64,000 nt of DNA from Loripinus fragilis (GCA_964019695.1 OZ026526.1:11687754-11751753), one strand, 5' to 3'; positions 41,232-52,724 are shown, numbered from the stretch's first letter. The notes: a model not told the origin generated them from the sequence alone. Numbers and translations are program-made.

Positions 41232-41764
41232 TACTTGACTTTTTGCTTACTGTAAAGGTGGCGCCTCGTAAATGCGTAATTAGGACTAGTCAACCTTAAG
41301 CACAGTAAAAAGCTGAGAAGGAGGCGTGGTTTCATTCAAAAGTAACGGCATCATCTTGTGTCACCACCTCAGTCATTATTGAGTCCTTAAAACGCCAGCA
41401 AAATATCTGTATCTGAAAATGTCTTTTTAACATAAGCAGGGAGGCAAACATTGTGGACCCAGATCAGACTGCTCCTACAGGAGCAGTCTGATCTGGGTTC
41501 ACACTGTTTATCTATGAGGCTCCAAACAGTTTAGTTGACGACAAAAACATACATTTTGTGATTATGCGCTTTAAGGGTTAATAAATGTGTACGTTAGGAT
41601 TTTCATGAAATGCACGCACGTTTGCGCGGCTCAAAAAGCTTGTTAACTCTTTACCAAATTATAATTAAAACCTGATTTCCCTTCCTTAGCAGATGAAATA
41701 GCCGAACCACGCCCAGATATGAATATTAATGTTGCCGCCTTTACAGTAAGCAAAAAGTCAAGTA
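41232..41764. mobile_element. TIR element with nested family H hairpin
   Basis: TACTTGACTTTTTGCTTACT continuing GTAAAGG at 41232-41258 is inverted at 41738-41764. Family H hairpin at 41457-41497 (ACCCAGATCAGACTGCTCCT / AGGAGCAGTCTGATCTGGGT). No coding sequence. Flanking duplication not clear. Confidence 0.7.
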
Positions 41765-42344
41765 TTATACTAACATATTTCATCTGGTTTGATACAATGA
41801 CCTTGGGATGGCTCACTGAACATACCAATTAGTCACAAGTTAAATTAAGATAAACTTCAGTCTCATCAGGCTAGTGGTCCACAAGCACGGGACCCAATCT
41901 GTTCTTGATTCCCCCCAAGGAATTGCACACAATATCACATATATAGATAGAATAGAGTAGAATCGGGAATAGCTCCCGTTAGAAAGACTAATAAACTTAA
42001 TAATGATAAAGAATAATAAAATAGATATGATCAAACTAGGGTATTAATTCAAAGACCACCGTAGATATATATGGCTGCATTTATTACGCAGAAAAAATGC
42101 CTGTCGATGTTGTCGATGTTTGTCGATCATTGTTTTAGATTATTTGTCATGTCGTATTTTTTGTCATATCTATCTTATGTCCATTCGATATTTTGTCTGT
42201 CAACGTTTTGTCGGTATCCCTAAGAAATGAACCGAATGACGAGAGGTAATATGACGTCATTAAACAAACATACACGTCAAACAAAAATGTCTAGGCTACA
42301 TCAACAACCAAAAACGGTGTTAAAACAAACTTTTTTTTCATATT
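41765..42344. other. Unannotated stretch
   Basis: 42100-42215 has scattered TGTCGAT and TTTTGTC words suggestive of a decayed simple repeat. Nothing else. Confidence 0.3.
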
Positions 42345-42545
42345 TACGTTTACTCTGTGTATATTTTAGGCGGGTCTTGTCTGTTCCTTGCAGCCGTGTG
42401 GTCACCTGCTGGGAAAGGGCTGACCTCTTGGCTCTTTTGTGTGTGATGTTTTCTTGTGTTTTTGTCACTCACCCATATGAAGTCATGGGTCAGGTGTGGT
42501 ATTTGATTGTATCGATTCCTGATCTTTGCCTTCTCTCTTACTTAA
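42345..42545 (+). mobile_element. PLE-A 3'UTR copy
   Basis: CCGTGTGGTCACCTGCTGGG, AAAGGGCTGACCTCTTGGCT, GGTGTGGTATTTGATTGTAT and CGATTCCTGATCTTTGCC to CTTACTT. Accounts for the 112-codon open frame across it. Confidence 0.85.
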
Positions 42546-43155
42546 TGAAGGTAAGTGTTTTTTAAAACCTGTTTAGCCGTAGTAGGGCCAAAATCTAAAT
42601 GTTCTTCAATGAGCTGAGCAAGCGGTATATGACAAAAGAAAACAATTCCAAACTAATTGGAGTTATTTTGAGCTCATACCCAAATGTTCTCCAATATACC
42701 ATTTTAATCATTATTTAGCAAAACAAAATTTTGAAATGACAGAATTTTCAAGATGGTTTCCCCCACCTTTCATGGACAGCGTTTTCGAACTATTTTCCTT
42801 CGGCGGGCTTTGACATTTAAACTATTGTCAACAACCATTGCAAATTTGTAGTTTGTTCCATCGTTGGAATTATATGGAACTTGTGTTTATAGATGTGGTA
42901 ACTCCTGCGAACCACTCGAAAACTTTACATGAAGCCCTGGGCTTTTTGTGAGTGATTCGCCAGAGCTTTCTCATCGATAAAATCCACAAAATAATTCATA
43001 TATAATATTTTACGCGGCTGTAAAATATTTCTTCACTCCTAGATGAGTTCTCTGATAAACAGTGAAGACACAGATGAAATTCCACATGTGATTAAATTTT
43101 ATCAGAACAGAACAAAAGAATTGATTTGGACTTAAGCATTACAAGGCTCATCGTC
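42546..43155. other. Unannotated stretch
   Basis: Nothing recognised. Confidence 0.35.
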
Positions 43156-43170
43156 ACAAAAAGTACATAT

Positions 43171-43375
43171 GGGAGCGCAGTGGCTCAGTGGTAGAGTGCT
43201 TAACTCGAGACCGAAGGGCCGCGGGTTCGAGCCTCACCGGCGTCACTGCGTTGTGGTCCTTGAGCAAGACACATTTATCCTAGCTTAGTACTGGTTCAAC
43301 CCAGGAAGACCCGTCCCTATATAACCGAAAGATTGTTGATGGGACGTAAAGAATCAAACCAAACAAACAAACAAA
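43171..43375 (+). mobile_element. tRNA-derived SINE, copy 2, with 13-bp target duplication
   Basis: Head GGGAGCGCAGTGGCTCAGTG with A box TGGCTCAGTGG and intact B box GGTTCGAGCCT. Body TTGAGCAAGACACATTTATC, CAACCCAGGAAGACCCGTCC and TGATGGGACGTAAAGAATCA; tail of CAAA units. Flanked by ACAAAAAGTACAT at 43156-43168 and 43376-43388. Both pol III boxes look functional. It is a SINE rather than a tRNA gene because the cloverleaf 3' half is replaced by the body. Confidence 0.95.
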
Positions 43376-43388
43376 ACAAAAAGTACAT

Positions 43389-44084
43389 TGTATACAAACA
43401 TATATTCTACATAATATTATGCATTTGAAGTGTTATTAATTAGACATTTGTAGTTCGAGAGTGAAGCAATTTAGGCGTTTTCACCCATATTTTGCTGTAA
43501 ACCCATGCCAGTACATCCTAGGGTGACACTGTCTACAATACAATACCACCACAGTTACAGTTTATCACGGACTCTATATTTTTAAAAATTGTTACATAGC
43601 ATTCGTTGAATATTTTTAATGCGAATACCGCTTTATCAATGTCACTGTTAGTTGGCTTACGATCATTGAGATGAGCCATGCACTATAATCTGTTTGAATT
43701 CGTCTACTTTCTTCAGACAAGCGCATTTGTCTCTTAAGAAGTAATTTATTACATAACAAATTTTGATTGATAACTGCGTCTAAGATTCCATGTTAGCGTG
43801 TCTTAAATAAATTGTCTGGTTTCGCTTACACGGTCATTGTAACATACTTATTATTGTGTCTGTATGTAGGGCCGTCAGAGTAAAATGGAAATAACACGTT
43901 CACAGATCCTGGTTAACCGATTTATACCTTATGGAATTTCCCACCTTTATCAATTGGACTAATACATTTTAAAAATTAAGGGTTGTCGGTAGCAATTTAT
44001 ATTTTTTTTCATTCATATTTTAAAAGTACATACTTTAAGCAGAAAGTGGTGTCTCTGATCAGATGAAGATCAAAAATAGTTAGA
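43389..44084. other. Unannotated stretch
   Basis: Nothing recognised. Confidence 0.35.
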
Positions 44085-44215
44085 AACAGAATTTTCGATT
44101 GCCATTTGTCGCCGGAGACAACTGGCAATCGAAAACACGGTTCTAGCGTTTTTTGATCCGCGTTCGTTGATTGTTAAGGGCGGTTTCGATTGCCACCTTT
44201 CTGGTGTGAGAACGA
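44085..44215. repeat. Family I hairpin copy
   Basis: GATTGCCATTTGTCGCCGGA then GACAACTGGCAATCGAAAAC forms a hairpin. GTTTTTTGATCCGCGTTCGT is the inverse of the 36620-36650 block. Confidence 0.65.
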
Positions 44216-44224
44216 CTCGAGTGC

Positions 44225-45070
44225 AGAATTCGCAGGCCAAAACATTACGTCACAGACCTGTAATTGTAAAAAGGGCACTGATTGGCTCAAAAGGTGGATG
44301 GAAGCTCTGCACAATATTTAAGTTGATAAGTGTTTCGTGATTGGTCAATAATAAAATTACGGGTAAATAATACTATTTACTAGACGGGTATTTGCTGCAC
44401 TTTATGAAACAACATATGAGGGTCTGGATGGGGGGTCTGGTATTCATTATTCAATAAAAATTTAGCCCATTATTCATCTCATTAAAATTTTGGGTTATTC
44501 ATTAAAATAAGACCAATTATGCATTATGATACGAAAGGTGGCAAAGAAATCTGATTATTCACTATTCATTATTTTTTTCTTCAATTCATAAAAATAATAG
44601 GATTATTCATTAACTTTAGGCCCTCATTACTCACTATCCATTTCATTAAAATAATAGGATTATTCATTAATTTTAGGCCCTCATTATTCACTATCCATTT
44701 TTTGGCTCATTATTCACTATTCATTATAAAAAAGGTCATTATTCACTGATCATTATACCCCATCCAGACCCACACATATCACTGCTTTTGTTGATAAGTT
44801 GTTTACTGATGTGAATTAGAAAAAAAGGACCTTGCATTTTGGTATTTTTCAATGAAATTTTCCTCTCATGTAGCGTGCCAGTCTTCAGGTACCAAAAAGT
44901 GGTAAAACATGGTGGACACCATGGTACCTCATTTTTGTTTATTGCTTGAACTAGGTCCAATCTGTAATTCCATGGCAGTCTCATTGTGCTTGAAGAGTTG
45001 TGAGGACCACAGCTTACTTAAAAGCTAAATGGAGGTCTATGGAAAAACAACTACAGGTCTGGGCCCATCT
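44225..45070 (-). repeat. Family J dispersed repeat, interrupted by TIR element
   Basis: 44270-44415 and 44772-45055 together are the reverse complement of 48560-49000: GACCTGTAATTGTAAAAAGG matches CTCTTTACGATTACAGGTCT, and AAGCTAAATGGAGGTCTATG matches CATAGACCTCCATTATAGCT. The interruption is the element at 44418-44773. The 90-codon plus frame at 45000 is not a recognised protein. Confidence 0.75.
44418..44773. mobile_element. TIR element with ATTCATT-rich interior
   Basis: GAGGGTCTGGATGGGG at the left and CCCCATCCAGACCCAC at the right, flanked by ACATAT on both sides (44412-44417, 44774-44779). The interior is imperfect TTATTCATT/CACTATCCATTT repeats. The other family J copy at about 48830 lacks it. 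Confidence 0.75.
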
Positions 45071-45465
45071 AAGGTACACGACTAACCTAATTACTAAATT
45101 ATATTTTCTTTTGGTCTGCTCATTTGCCATTCGCAATAGTATACATGATATGGTTTTCTGTGAAAATGGGGGTTCAGTGGATATGGAAACAGAGACATTG
45201 CACAATAACTCCAGTGTTTTTTTTTTTTTGTTTTGTTATTGCAATATTCACGCCCCTAGCTACATACAATAAGTCAGAATGGTACAAACTCTTTTCGTCA
45301 ATTGTATTTGCACAAATATACCAGTTTAGCTTACACAACGGAAATTCAGTTTAAAGTCAAATTATTTGGAGACAAACGGTGTCCTTATAAAGAGGGTTGA
45401 TATTGTAAATTTTGATGGGCACAGGTTTTAATCTAACAATAATATATTTCTTTCTCTTGAGATCG
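45071..45465. other. Unannotated stretch
   Basis: Includes a T-run at 45219-45229. Nothing recognised. Confidence 0.35.
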
Positions 45466-45535
45466 AGTAAACAGTGCAGACCAAGATGAAATACTGCATG
45501 TTGCGGTATTTCATCTGGGTCTTTACTGTTTGCCA
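45466..45535. repeat. Family H hairpin
   Basis: GTAAACAGTGCAGACCAAGA, TGAAATACTGCATGTTGCGG, TATTTCATCTGGGTCTTTAC, TGTTTGCC; about 28-bp imperfect arms. Confidence 0.65.
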
Positions 45536-46401
45536 AATGATATCCAGAGAAACTATTTTAAGTCCAATTTACCAATTTACATGCATCGGCGTTGCTCGTA
45601 GCGGAATGGTACTGTTACAAGTGGGGCATGGGATTAATCTGATATTCGCCATAATTACATGGCTTTTATTGCACACTATTGCACATTATCAAATGCATGT
45701 TAGCTTTAATCGATGATTTTTCATTACTTGTCACAAATTGGATATAATTTTAATAACTGATTTTATTAAATTTCAGCAAGAATGCGGATTCGATACACAT
45801 GAAATAATGCTAAGAAAAATACAAACCAAGGCAGTTACAGTTCGATTCCCGGCTTCTCCATCAAACCGTTTTCGGTTGAGCCTTCGGGAGTTCCCGTCAT
45901 ATAATAAATACACAAATCATAAACCCTCCCGGCCCAGTACTGGTTTCTACCCATGGAAACGCCATAAAAAGTTTTTTTTGACAGTTACAGTATAACATTG
46001 TCTTTTGTATGTTTCAAGCCTGGGGTGGTTACTTAGTATTAAAATGAGTAGGTGTGCCAGTAGAAGTTGTACCCCTACCCATTACCAGACACAATTGAGA
46101 CCCAATTTTAGACCAAAGTAGGGCAACCATATACCCCATCATAATAAGATACTAGGTAATTCTCTGTCAACATAATGGTATGCAGCCCCGTACAAAATAT
46201 TTTAATCTTAAAATGCCATTGTAAAAAAGCATATCATTTTGATTGCACATTTAATTTCTAACAGCAGTTTTCTTTATGGAAACCCGAAGAAGTCTCAAAA
46301 GAGTCCTTAAAACTTCTTTAGAATTCAATATCACATGTTACATGATTTTTCTCTCACTGCTATTGTCGTCTTTCAGTTTATTCCCGTTCTCTTTATTAAT
46401 A
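45536..46401. other. Unannotated stretch
   Basis: Open frames at 45474-45716 and 45738-45995 (+) lack recognisable domains. Confidence 0.3.
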
Positions 46402-46633
46402 GGCCTCGACGCGACAAAATCTTTCTTCGGGATTTTCGACAAAGCAAGACTCAAGCCAGTCTCCTCAGCTACAGAGGCTAGCTAGAAAATTGAAAAATCG
46501 CTCGTAGTAAGTCTAGATATGATATTTTCCATTAGCAAATAACAAAAGCGCAGGTCAGACTGCGTGGATACGCAGGCTGGTCTGTGCCTTTGTTGTACGC
46601 AAACCCCGAAGACAGGTTTTCTCGCGTCAAGGC
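46402..46633. mobile_element. Family C MITE, copy 2
   Basis: GGCCTCGACGCGACAAAATC at the left, ACAGGTTTTCTCGCGTCAAG at the right; shared centre CAGTCTCCTCAGCTACAGAG and GCAGGCTGGTCTGTGCCTTT. Confidence 0.8.
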
Positions 46634-47094
46634 GATTTAATTCTTCGGTTTTTACCATTTTATTTTCTTAGGCATACTACATTATCATCGAAAGTGAATG
46701 CATTCTTTGATAAAACAAAAAGGGGGGTGCCTCATGGTGCTATCAAATGAAATTGGGGGCATTGAATGAAGCCATTTATGTTGACCAGGCTTCATTTTCT
46801 TCTGTTTTTTTCTATGTGTACCCCTGGAGCTTCCAATTATAAATAGATTCCACTTAAAATGATACCAGTAGTTAGACAGACATGAATCCCTTTGCAGAAA
46901 GGTACCGGTGGGCTTTGTATTAATAGTTGACTTTTAATATTACAGTAGTAGTAACATGTGTCTGGTGGTGTGTGTAATGTAGCCATGAAATGAAAAATAG
47001 CTAAGGATGCAGGCTTATTTGGCGCCAGTAGAATGGCATACGTAAAATGCATTAACCCCCCTCCCCCCAACCCCCCACGGTGGCTTAGGCTGCT
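46634..47094. other. Unannotated stretch
   Basis: Nothing recognised; the 118-codon minus frame at 46837-47193 overlaps the PLE-B tail and is not a gene. Confidence 0.3.
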
Positions 47095-47365
47095 GTCCGT
47101 TATAAGGCGGTGGTTCTGTTGTTGTTGATATATTGTTTTGTGTTCTTCCCATTGTCTGTGGGGGTTCTGTGTTTGTCTTTGTTTGTTATGCATTACTTTT
47201 TTTTAGTTTTGCTATCACTTTGGAGAGGAAGAGACAGTTGGTTGCTTTGTTTTAATTGTCTTACGGATGTCTTGTTCTGTGACCCTTCCTCATTGTGCCT
47301 TCGGTTTGTCTGCAGTGTGTGATTGTGGTATTTCCTGATCATACTCACTTACTTTTTTATCAGGG
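47095..47365 (+). mobile_element. PLE-B 3'UTR copy, near full length
   Basis: GTTCTGTTGTTGTTGATATA, GGAGAGGAAGAGACAGTTGG, TGCAGTGTGTGATTGTGGTA and TTTCCTGATCATACTCACTT. A good reference for the family. Confidence 0.85.
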
Positions 47366-48225
47366 GTCCAGGCCCACTTTCGTATACAGCTTAGTTATCT
47401 CTTCTTCGTCATGCCATATGTGCGCTATGGTCGTACTGGTGGTATTTCATTGTAATTTAACGAGTTTTTTATTCATTTTGTCTTCCTGGTTAAAACATTC
47501 GCTATGGCCTTGAATAACTGAAAAATCTATTTGAGATCCGACTTCTTCAAACTGAACAAATCATTACGCATTCCAAATGCGTTCTATATGATCATGTTAG
47601 CTGCCTCGATATTCAAGTACTTTCTAGTATCCTCAATGTCATCTCAGCTCAGAAGATTAGACTTCTCCTAAAGGTTCACCATAACGAGTCAATACTCTCA
47701 CTGGCAGAGAAGGTGTGTGGTGTAGGCGCAAGCCAACTTAATCTCTAAACGAGTAGTGCCACCTTTTTTCACTTTTGTCTCTCTCGATTGTTTTAAGATT
47801 TTTGTCACAGTAGAATTAATGTTATTATTTACAGATTGTATATGTTTTTGGCCAACAGCATACGGATATTATTGCTGGCGGAAAAACAATTTCGAATTTT
47901 CTAGGTTATTACGTGCCTATTAAGGACAACATTTCGAGTTGACGAGAGCGGCTATAATAGTGAAATTATTACCTGTCATATGCATGCACTTTTGTAAAAT
48001 TAAAGATAGCCTAGTTAATCATAAATTCAGTAACTGTTACAAATTATGCAGCCTGGGCATTTTTGCACGATTTTCACATTTTGTACATTTGCCGCTAGTA
48101 CATTTGTATTATCATGTGTATTTAAAGAAGTTTGCTTTCTAAACGTATAGTCAGTTCATTCTTGAAAGTATAAGGTACATGTAAACTGCGTCTAGATTTC
48201 CACTGTACTATTTCTACCAATATAG
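47366..48225. other. Unannotated stretch
   Basis: Nothing recognised. Confidence 0.35.
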
Positions 48226-48229
48226 TTAA

Positions 48230-48450
48230 CCCATTTAAGCCTAGTGTACTTTTTGTGGGACATAGGCAAACAGTGCAGACCCAGACCAGACGCCGCAGAA
48301 CGCGGCGTCTGATCAGGGACTCCACAGTTTGCTTACAGAATGTTGTATTAAATTTTAAATAAAAATTAAATATAACACCCAACATCCCTTAAAACGGAAA
48401 TGGACTGGTCCAATTGATAATAGAGGGAGATTTCATTAGGCTTAAATGGG
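48230..48450. mobile_element. piggyBac-type MITE (TTAA target) with family H hairpin
   Basis: TTAA (48226-48229) then CCCATTTAAGCCTA; the right end inverts as TAGGCTTAAATGGG then TTAA (48451-48454). A central hairpin lies at 48263-48330 (GCAAACAGTGCAGACCCAGA ... CACAGTTTGC, inner GACGCCGC/GCGGCGTC). The TTAA duplication with CCC ends fits piggyBac; no transposase. Confidence 0.8.
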
Positions 48451-48544
48451 TTAATGTCGGTTACTTGGACATACTGAACACTTGAGAATAAAACAATCCT
48501 GCCTCTGTAGTACATGTAACATGACTCTGCTACTGGACTTAGAC

Positions 48545-49015
48545 ATGTAACTTTTATTTTTTACCATAGACCTCCATTATAGCTTTTAAGTAAGCCGTGG
48601 TCCTCAAAACTCTTAAAGCACAATGAGGCTGCCATAGAATTATAGAGTGGACCTATTTCAATCTATAAACAAGAATGAGATACCCTGGAGACCGCCATGT
48701 TTACCACTTGTGGCCCCTGAAGGTGGATACCCTACATGAGAGGAACATTTCATTGGAAAAATTACCAAAATGCATGGTCATTTTTTCGAAGCCACATCAG
48801 TAAAGTTAACCAACAAAAGCAGTGCTTTGTCGTGTCAAAAAGTGCAGCAAATATATATCCGTCTAATAAGTATGATTTCTTTCCCGCAATTTTATCATTG
48901 ACCAATCACGATGCACTTTACAACTTAAATTGTGTGCTAAGCTTCCACCCACCCCACCCACCTTTTGAGCCAATCACTGCCCTCTTTACGATTACAGGTC
49001 TGTTACCTACAACTA
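48545..49015 (+). repeat. Family J dispersed repeat, uninterrupted copy
   Basis: CCATAGACCTCCATTATAGC, CCATGTTTACCACTTGTGGC, TACATGAGAGGAACATTTCA, CAACAAAAGCAGTGC and GACCAATCACGATGCACTTT. Opposite orientation to 44225-45070 and lacking the 356-bp insertion. Confidence 0.75.
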
Positions 49016-49024
49016 GTATTACAT

Positions 49025-49262
49025 GAGCCATGACATGAAATTTCCAACGATGTGGTATGTGCGACCAGCAGAGGCTCAGACCAGCCTGTGCATACGCGTA
49101 GACTGATCAGAGCCTTTGCTGGTCGCTTGAATATTATATGACTATTTAGCTATTGACAGAAGAAAATTTGGAGTTTCTAAGCTTAAGCAAGAGGCTGCAC
49201 AGGCTCGTCTGAGTCTATACTTGTCAAATTGCCACATTGTTGGCAATCACATGTCGCGGCTC
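49025..49262. mobile_element. Family D MITE, copy 3
   Basis: GAGCCATGACATGAAATTTC ... CACATGTCGCGGCTC, flanked by a perfect ACAT duplication (49021-49024 and 49263-49266). Confidence 0.88.
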
Positions 49263-49288
49263 ACATGCTTTCTATAGCGCAGTACTAT

Positions 49289-49398
49289 TTGGGCCTCGAC
49301 GCAATACAACCTGACTTTGTTGTATGCGACCAACAAAGGCGCGGACCAGCCTGTGCATCCGCGCAGTCTGATCAGCGCGATCGCTATTCGCTCTCTAA
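49289..49398. mobile_element. Family C MITE fragment
   Basis: GGGCCTCGACGCAATACAAC then GACCAACAAAGGCGCGGACC and GCAGTCTGATCAGCGC, missing one end. Confidence 0.55.
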
Positions 49399-49561
49399 CA
49401 AGTACAGTGTATAATAGCTTAGCTTGTAACACGCAAAATTAATATTCTAGCTATATTCTGTACCTGCGCAGACTGGTTTGAGTCTTTCTTGGTCGGAAAC
49501 CACAAAAATTAATACAGATTTTTTTTGCGATGATTGCCATTTATCAGAAGTGACATGATAT

Positions 49562-50007
49562 GGGCCTCGACACGACAACACCTGTCTTCTGGGTTACCGA
49601 CGAAGCGAGACTAAAATCAGTCTCCTCAGCTACAGAGACTAGCTAGAAAGTTGAAATTTCAACTGTAGCAAGTTTAGATATGATTCTTTCCTGAAAGCGA
49701 ATAAAAATGACGCTGATCAAGCTGTTTGCAACTCCCGAAGACCCCGAGGTTATAAAACTTTTTTCATGCTCAACTTAACAGAGCATGAAATTTCAACTGC
49801 TCATGAAACCAAAAATGCTGAAAAATACAGACTTTTCTTGCTTTTAAACTCTGTGATTTAGTATTTTTCATGCTTATAAATGTTAAAATGCCAACAATTG
49901 TTGTTGGCTTTTTAACATTTATGAGCATGATAAATACCATGCTCAGTTGAGTTGATCACGAGAAAAGATTTATAACCTCGGCACCTGGTTTTCTCCCGTC
50001 GAGGCCC
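49562..50007. mobile_element. Family C MITE, copy 3, split by family P
   Basis: GGCCTCGACACGACAACACC at the left, GTTTTCTCCCGTCGAGGCCC at the right. The usual GAAGACAGGTTTTCTCGCG junction is broken at 49741 and resumes at 49983 with ACCTGGTTTTCTCCC; the family P snapback lies between. Confidence 0.85.
49742..49982. mobile_element. Palindromic MITE, family P, copy 2 (nested in family C)
   Basis: CCCCGAGGTTATAAAACTTT at the left, inverted AGATTTATAACCTCGGC at the right. Internal second palindrome AAATGTTAAAATGCCAACAA / TTGGCTTTTTAACATTT. Confidence 0.85.
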
Positions 50008-50914
50008 ATATTTATGCAAACGTCCACGTTTAAAATGTTCAGTAATCTTAGATATACACTGATATTTTTTAGACGAAGTCTTATAATTTCATTGTTGACT
50101 TAAAGCTGACTTGATCTCTTTATGGAGGAAAGTACATATCATGAAATGGCAATTGATCTAGCTGTATGAAATGTTTATTTTAGTACTTTTTGATTAGTTC
50201 TAAATATCATTTTTACGTTGACGCTGAAAGAATGATAGCTAAATCCTGTGAAATGTCAAGATTTTTTTTAAAAAAAGAAACAACTTATCTTATGCCACCA
50301 TTTCACCAAGGATTGTTTTGTCCGATCAACCCGATCTGGACCAGACTGTTCCCGATCAATCAATGGAGCGAAAGATCTTCCGTGTGAATATTTATAGATC
50401 CCATCCCACGCTTAAGGTACAATGTTGCACAGTACACTTGTTTTTACAGGTAACGCTTGGCATTTTGGGGGCGCATGGGACATGATACTTTTGCATTCTG
50501 CCTTGAATTTACACGGGATTCCAGAAGTCCCGCACCCTATAAGAAGCTCTGTCAGATAATGAAGCTCTATTTAATGTTTGGACAACCTCCATTGACTACA
50601 TAGATTCCCTATTTAAATCAAACAAGTATAATCTTTCACAATTGTTTTTCGGAACAAGTCATATTTTAAGCAAAAAGGAAAGAAGGTTTGTGACAGAGCA
50701 GTACATGGGATATGCCAGGGCTGACAAACAGATAGGCAGACAGAAACACTGACCGACCCAATGGGATGGGGGCACTCTGATAAGTTTATAAAAAGAAATA
50801 GAGTAACCCCCCCCCCTAATCCCTGAGTGACAGAAAGGCATACAGCCCCCCACACACGCTCTTAGAAGCACTCGCACATGCATACAGAGAGACGGGCAGT
50901 CAGAATGACCTTAC
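50008..50914. other. Unannotated stretch
   Basis: Contains a C-run at 50808-50816. Minus-strand open frames at 50613-50883 look compositional. Nothing recognised. Confidence 0.3.
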
Positions 50915-51010
50915 CGTTTGAGTTCACAGCCCTCGGTTGGTCCAAATCACTTCCACCTGCTTTCTTTGCAGTGACAATGACCAGTTCGGGGCGTTTTGAC
51001 ATTGGGACGT
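50915..51010 (-). CDS. Possible orphan coding exon (weak)
   Basis: A 96-bp minus-strand stretch with higher GC than its surroundings. Minus-strand sequence TCTGAG precedes it as a possible acceptor, and it ends CAAACG|GTAAGG, a good donor. In the only frame open throughout it reads VPMSKRPELVIVTAKKAGGS then DLDQPRAVNSN, with normal-looking codon usage. I recognise no family. No companion exon could be found nearby on the minus strand, the polypyrimidine tract is poor, and the plus strand is also open here (50878-51123). It might equally be a fragment of an unrecognised transposon or chance. RNA evidence would be needed to call it a gene. Confidence 0.2.
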
Positions 51011-51884
51011 CTCAGAACCTGGTTACATTTGTTGTTTTTACAATACAAATCTATTTGATTTCGGTAAATAGCAATCTTTCGATTATAACTGTCGGTTCTT
51101 TTGAATTCATTGCGGTTAGTTAGATCACATGATTGCTACAGGTCACACCGTTCTAAAATGGTGGCAATCATTAGATAGTCTACGTGGACCATTTGCCAAA
51201 CAAATTTTACTGAACTTAACTGACTGAAAACAAAACAAAGTATCTTCAGCAATCCTTAAAAGCCAACAAATTGATGTTGTTGTTTTTTCTTTTCTTTTCG
51301 TATTTATATTCCGCCAGACAATCGGCGCACCACCTTTTGGTGTATGAATGTTTGTATTAATAAAAGTAACTAAACTAATCTGCTGAACTGTAAAACACTA
51401 AATTCACAGATATATACAGGTCATTGTGGCTGAGAATTAAGCTTTTTTTAGCTTAGTTTGTTTTAAGTTGTTTTTTTTTTTTTTAATTTCTCACGTTAAT
51501 CATATCAAACATGTCTTCTTTCACTTCGTCTTATATCTTTTTTTAAGATATTTCTTGTTATCAGATGAGTTCAACTTAGGTGCGTGTCATTCTCCTCTAC
51601 TTTTTAGTCTTTGATACTTCCTTGGAAGCCATATTTGGCTGTTGTTTTTTCTGGCATTTTCCCATTATATTCACATCGGTTTTATTAATATCCGCTCTGC
51701 TTTGGCTATCAACCATCCTTATTAACGTACTAAGAAAATCGACTATGACATTTTTGAACTACAGGTAAACGGGCGTAATTACGCATGCGCTACTAGGCTG
51801 TCAGATCACACACCTTTATTGCAAACAAATTCGAACTATACTTAGATTGTTTCTGTAGACAATCCAGCAGGCTGGCTTTTTTCT
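51011..51884. other. Unannotated stretch
   Basis: T-rich around 51470-51545. Nothing recognised. Confidence 0.35.
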
Positions 51885-52330
<446 letters not shown>

Positions 52331-52508
52331 TTAGTGTTGATGCTTTACCTCCCAGTCGACAATTTTTTCAGACGTTTCGGAAAGTTCTAAAAAGCGGATA
52401 AAGTGTCTTGCCCAAGGACACAACAAAGTGACTCCGGTACTTGTAATAATCATTGTTAACATGTTTCTATGAGTCAACATGTTTGTACATGTATGTATGC
52501 TGGCATAT

Positions 52509-52723
52509 GGGCCTCGACGCTAGAAACCCGATCTTCGGGGTTTCCGAACAACAAAACCGCAGCCTGATCAGCGCCTTTCTTTTACGCAATTTGGAAGGTT
52601 TCACATATACACTTGCTAAGAAAGAAATTTCAACTTTTTAGCTAATCTCTCTAGCTGAGGAGATTGATTTGAGTCTCGCTTTGTCGAAAACCCCCAAAAC
52701 CAGTTTTGTCGCGTCGATGCCCT
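52509..52723. mobile_element. Family C MITE, copy 4
   Basis: GGGCCTCGACGCTAGAAACC at the left, CCAGTTTTGTCGCGTCGATG at the right; centre in inverted orientation (GCTAATCTCTCTAGCTGAGG). Confidence 0.75.
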
Positions 52724-52724
52724 T

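Noticed and set aside
42227..42565. 112-codon plus-strand gene
   Set aside because: The second half is the PLE-A 3'UTR.
43171..43250. tRNA gene
   Set aside because: A and B boxes are present, but the 3' acceptor half is replaced by a SINE body with CAAA tail and target duplications.
45000..45354. Protein-coding exon candidates
   Set aside because: The region is mostly family J repeat and its T-rich continuation; no domain recognised on either strand.
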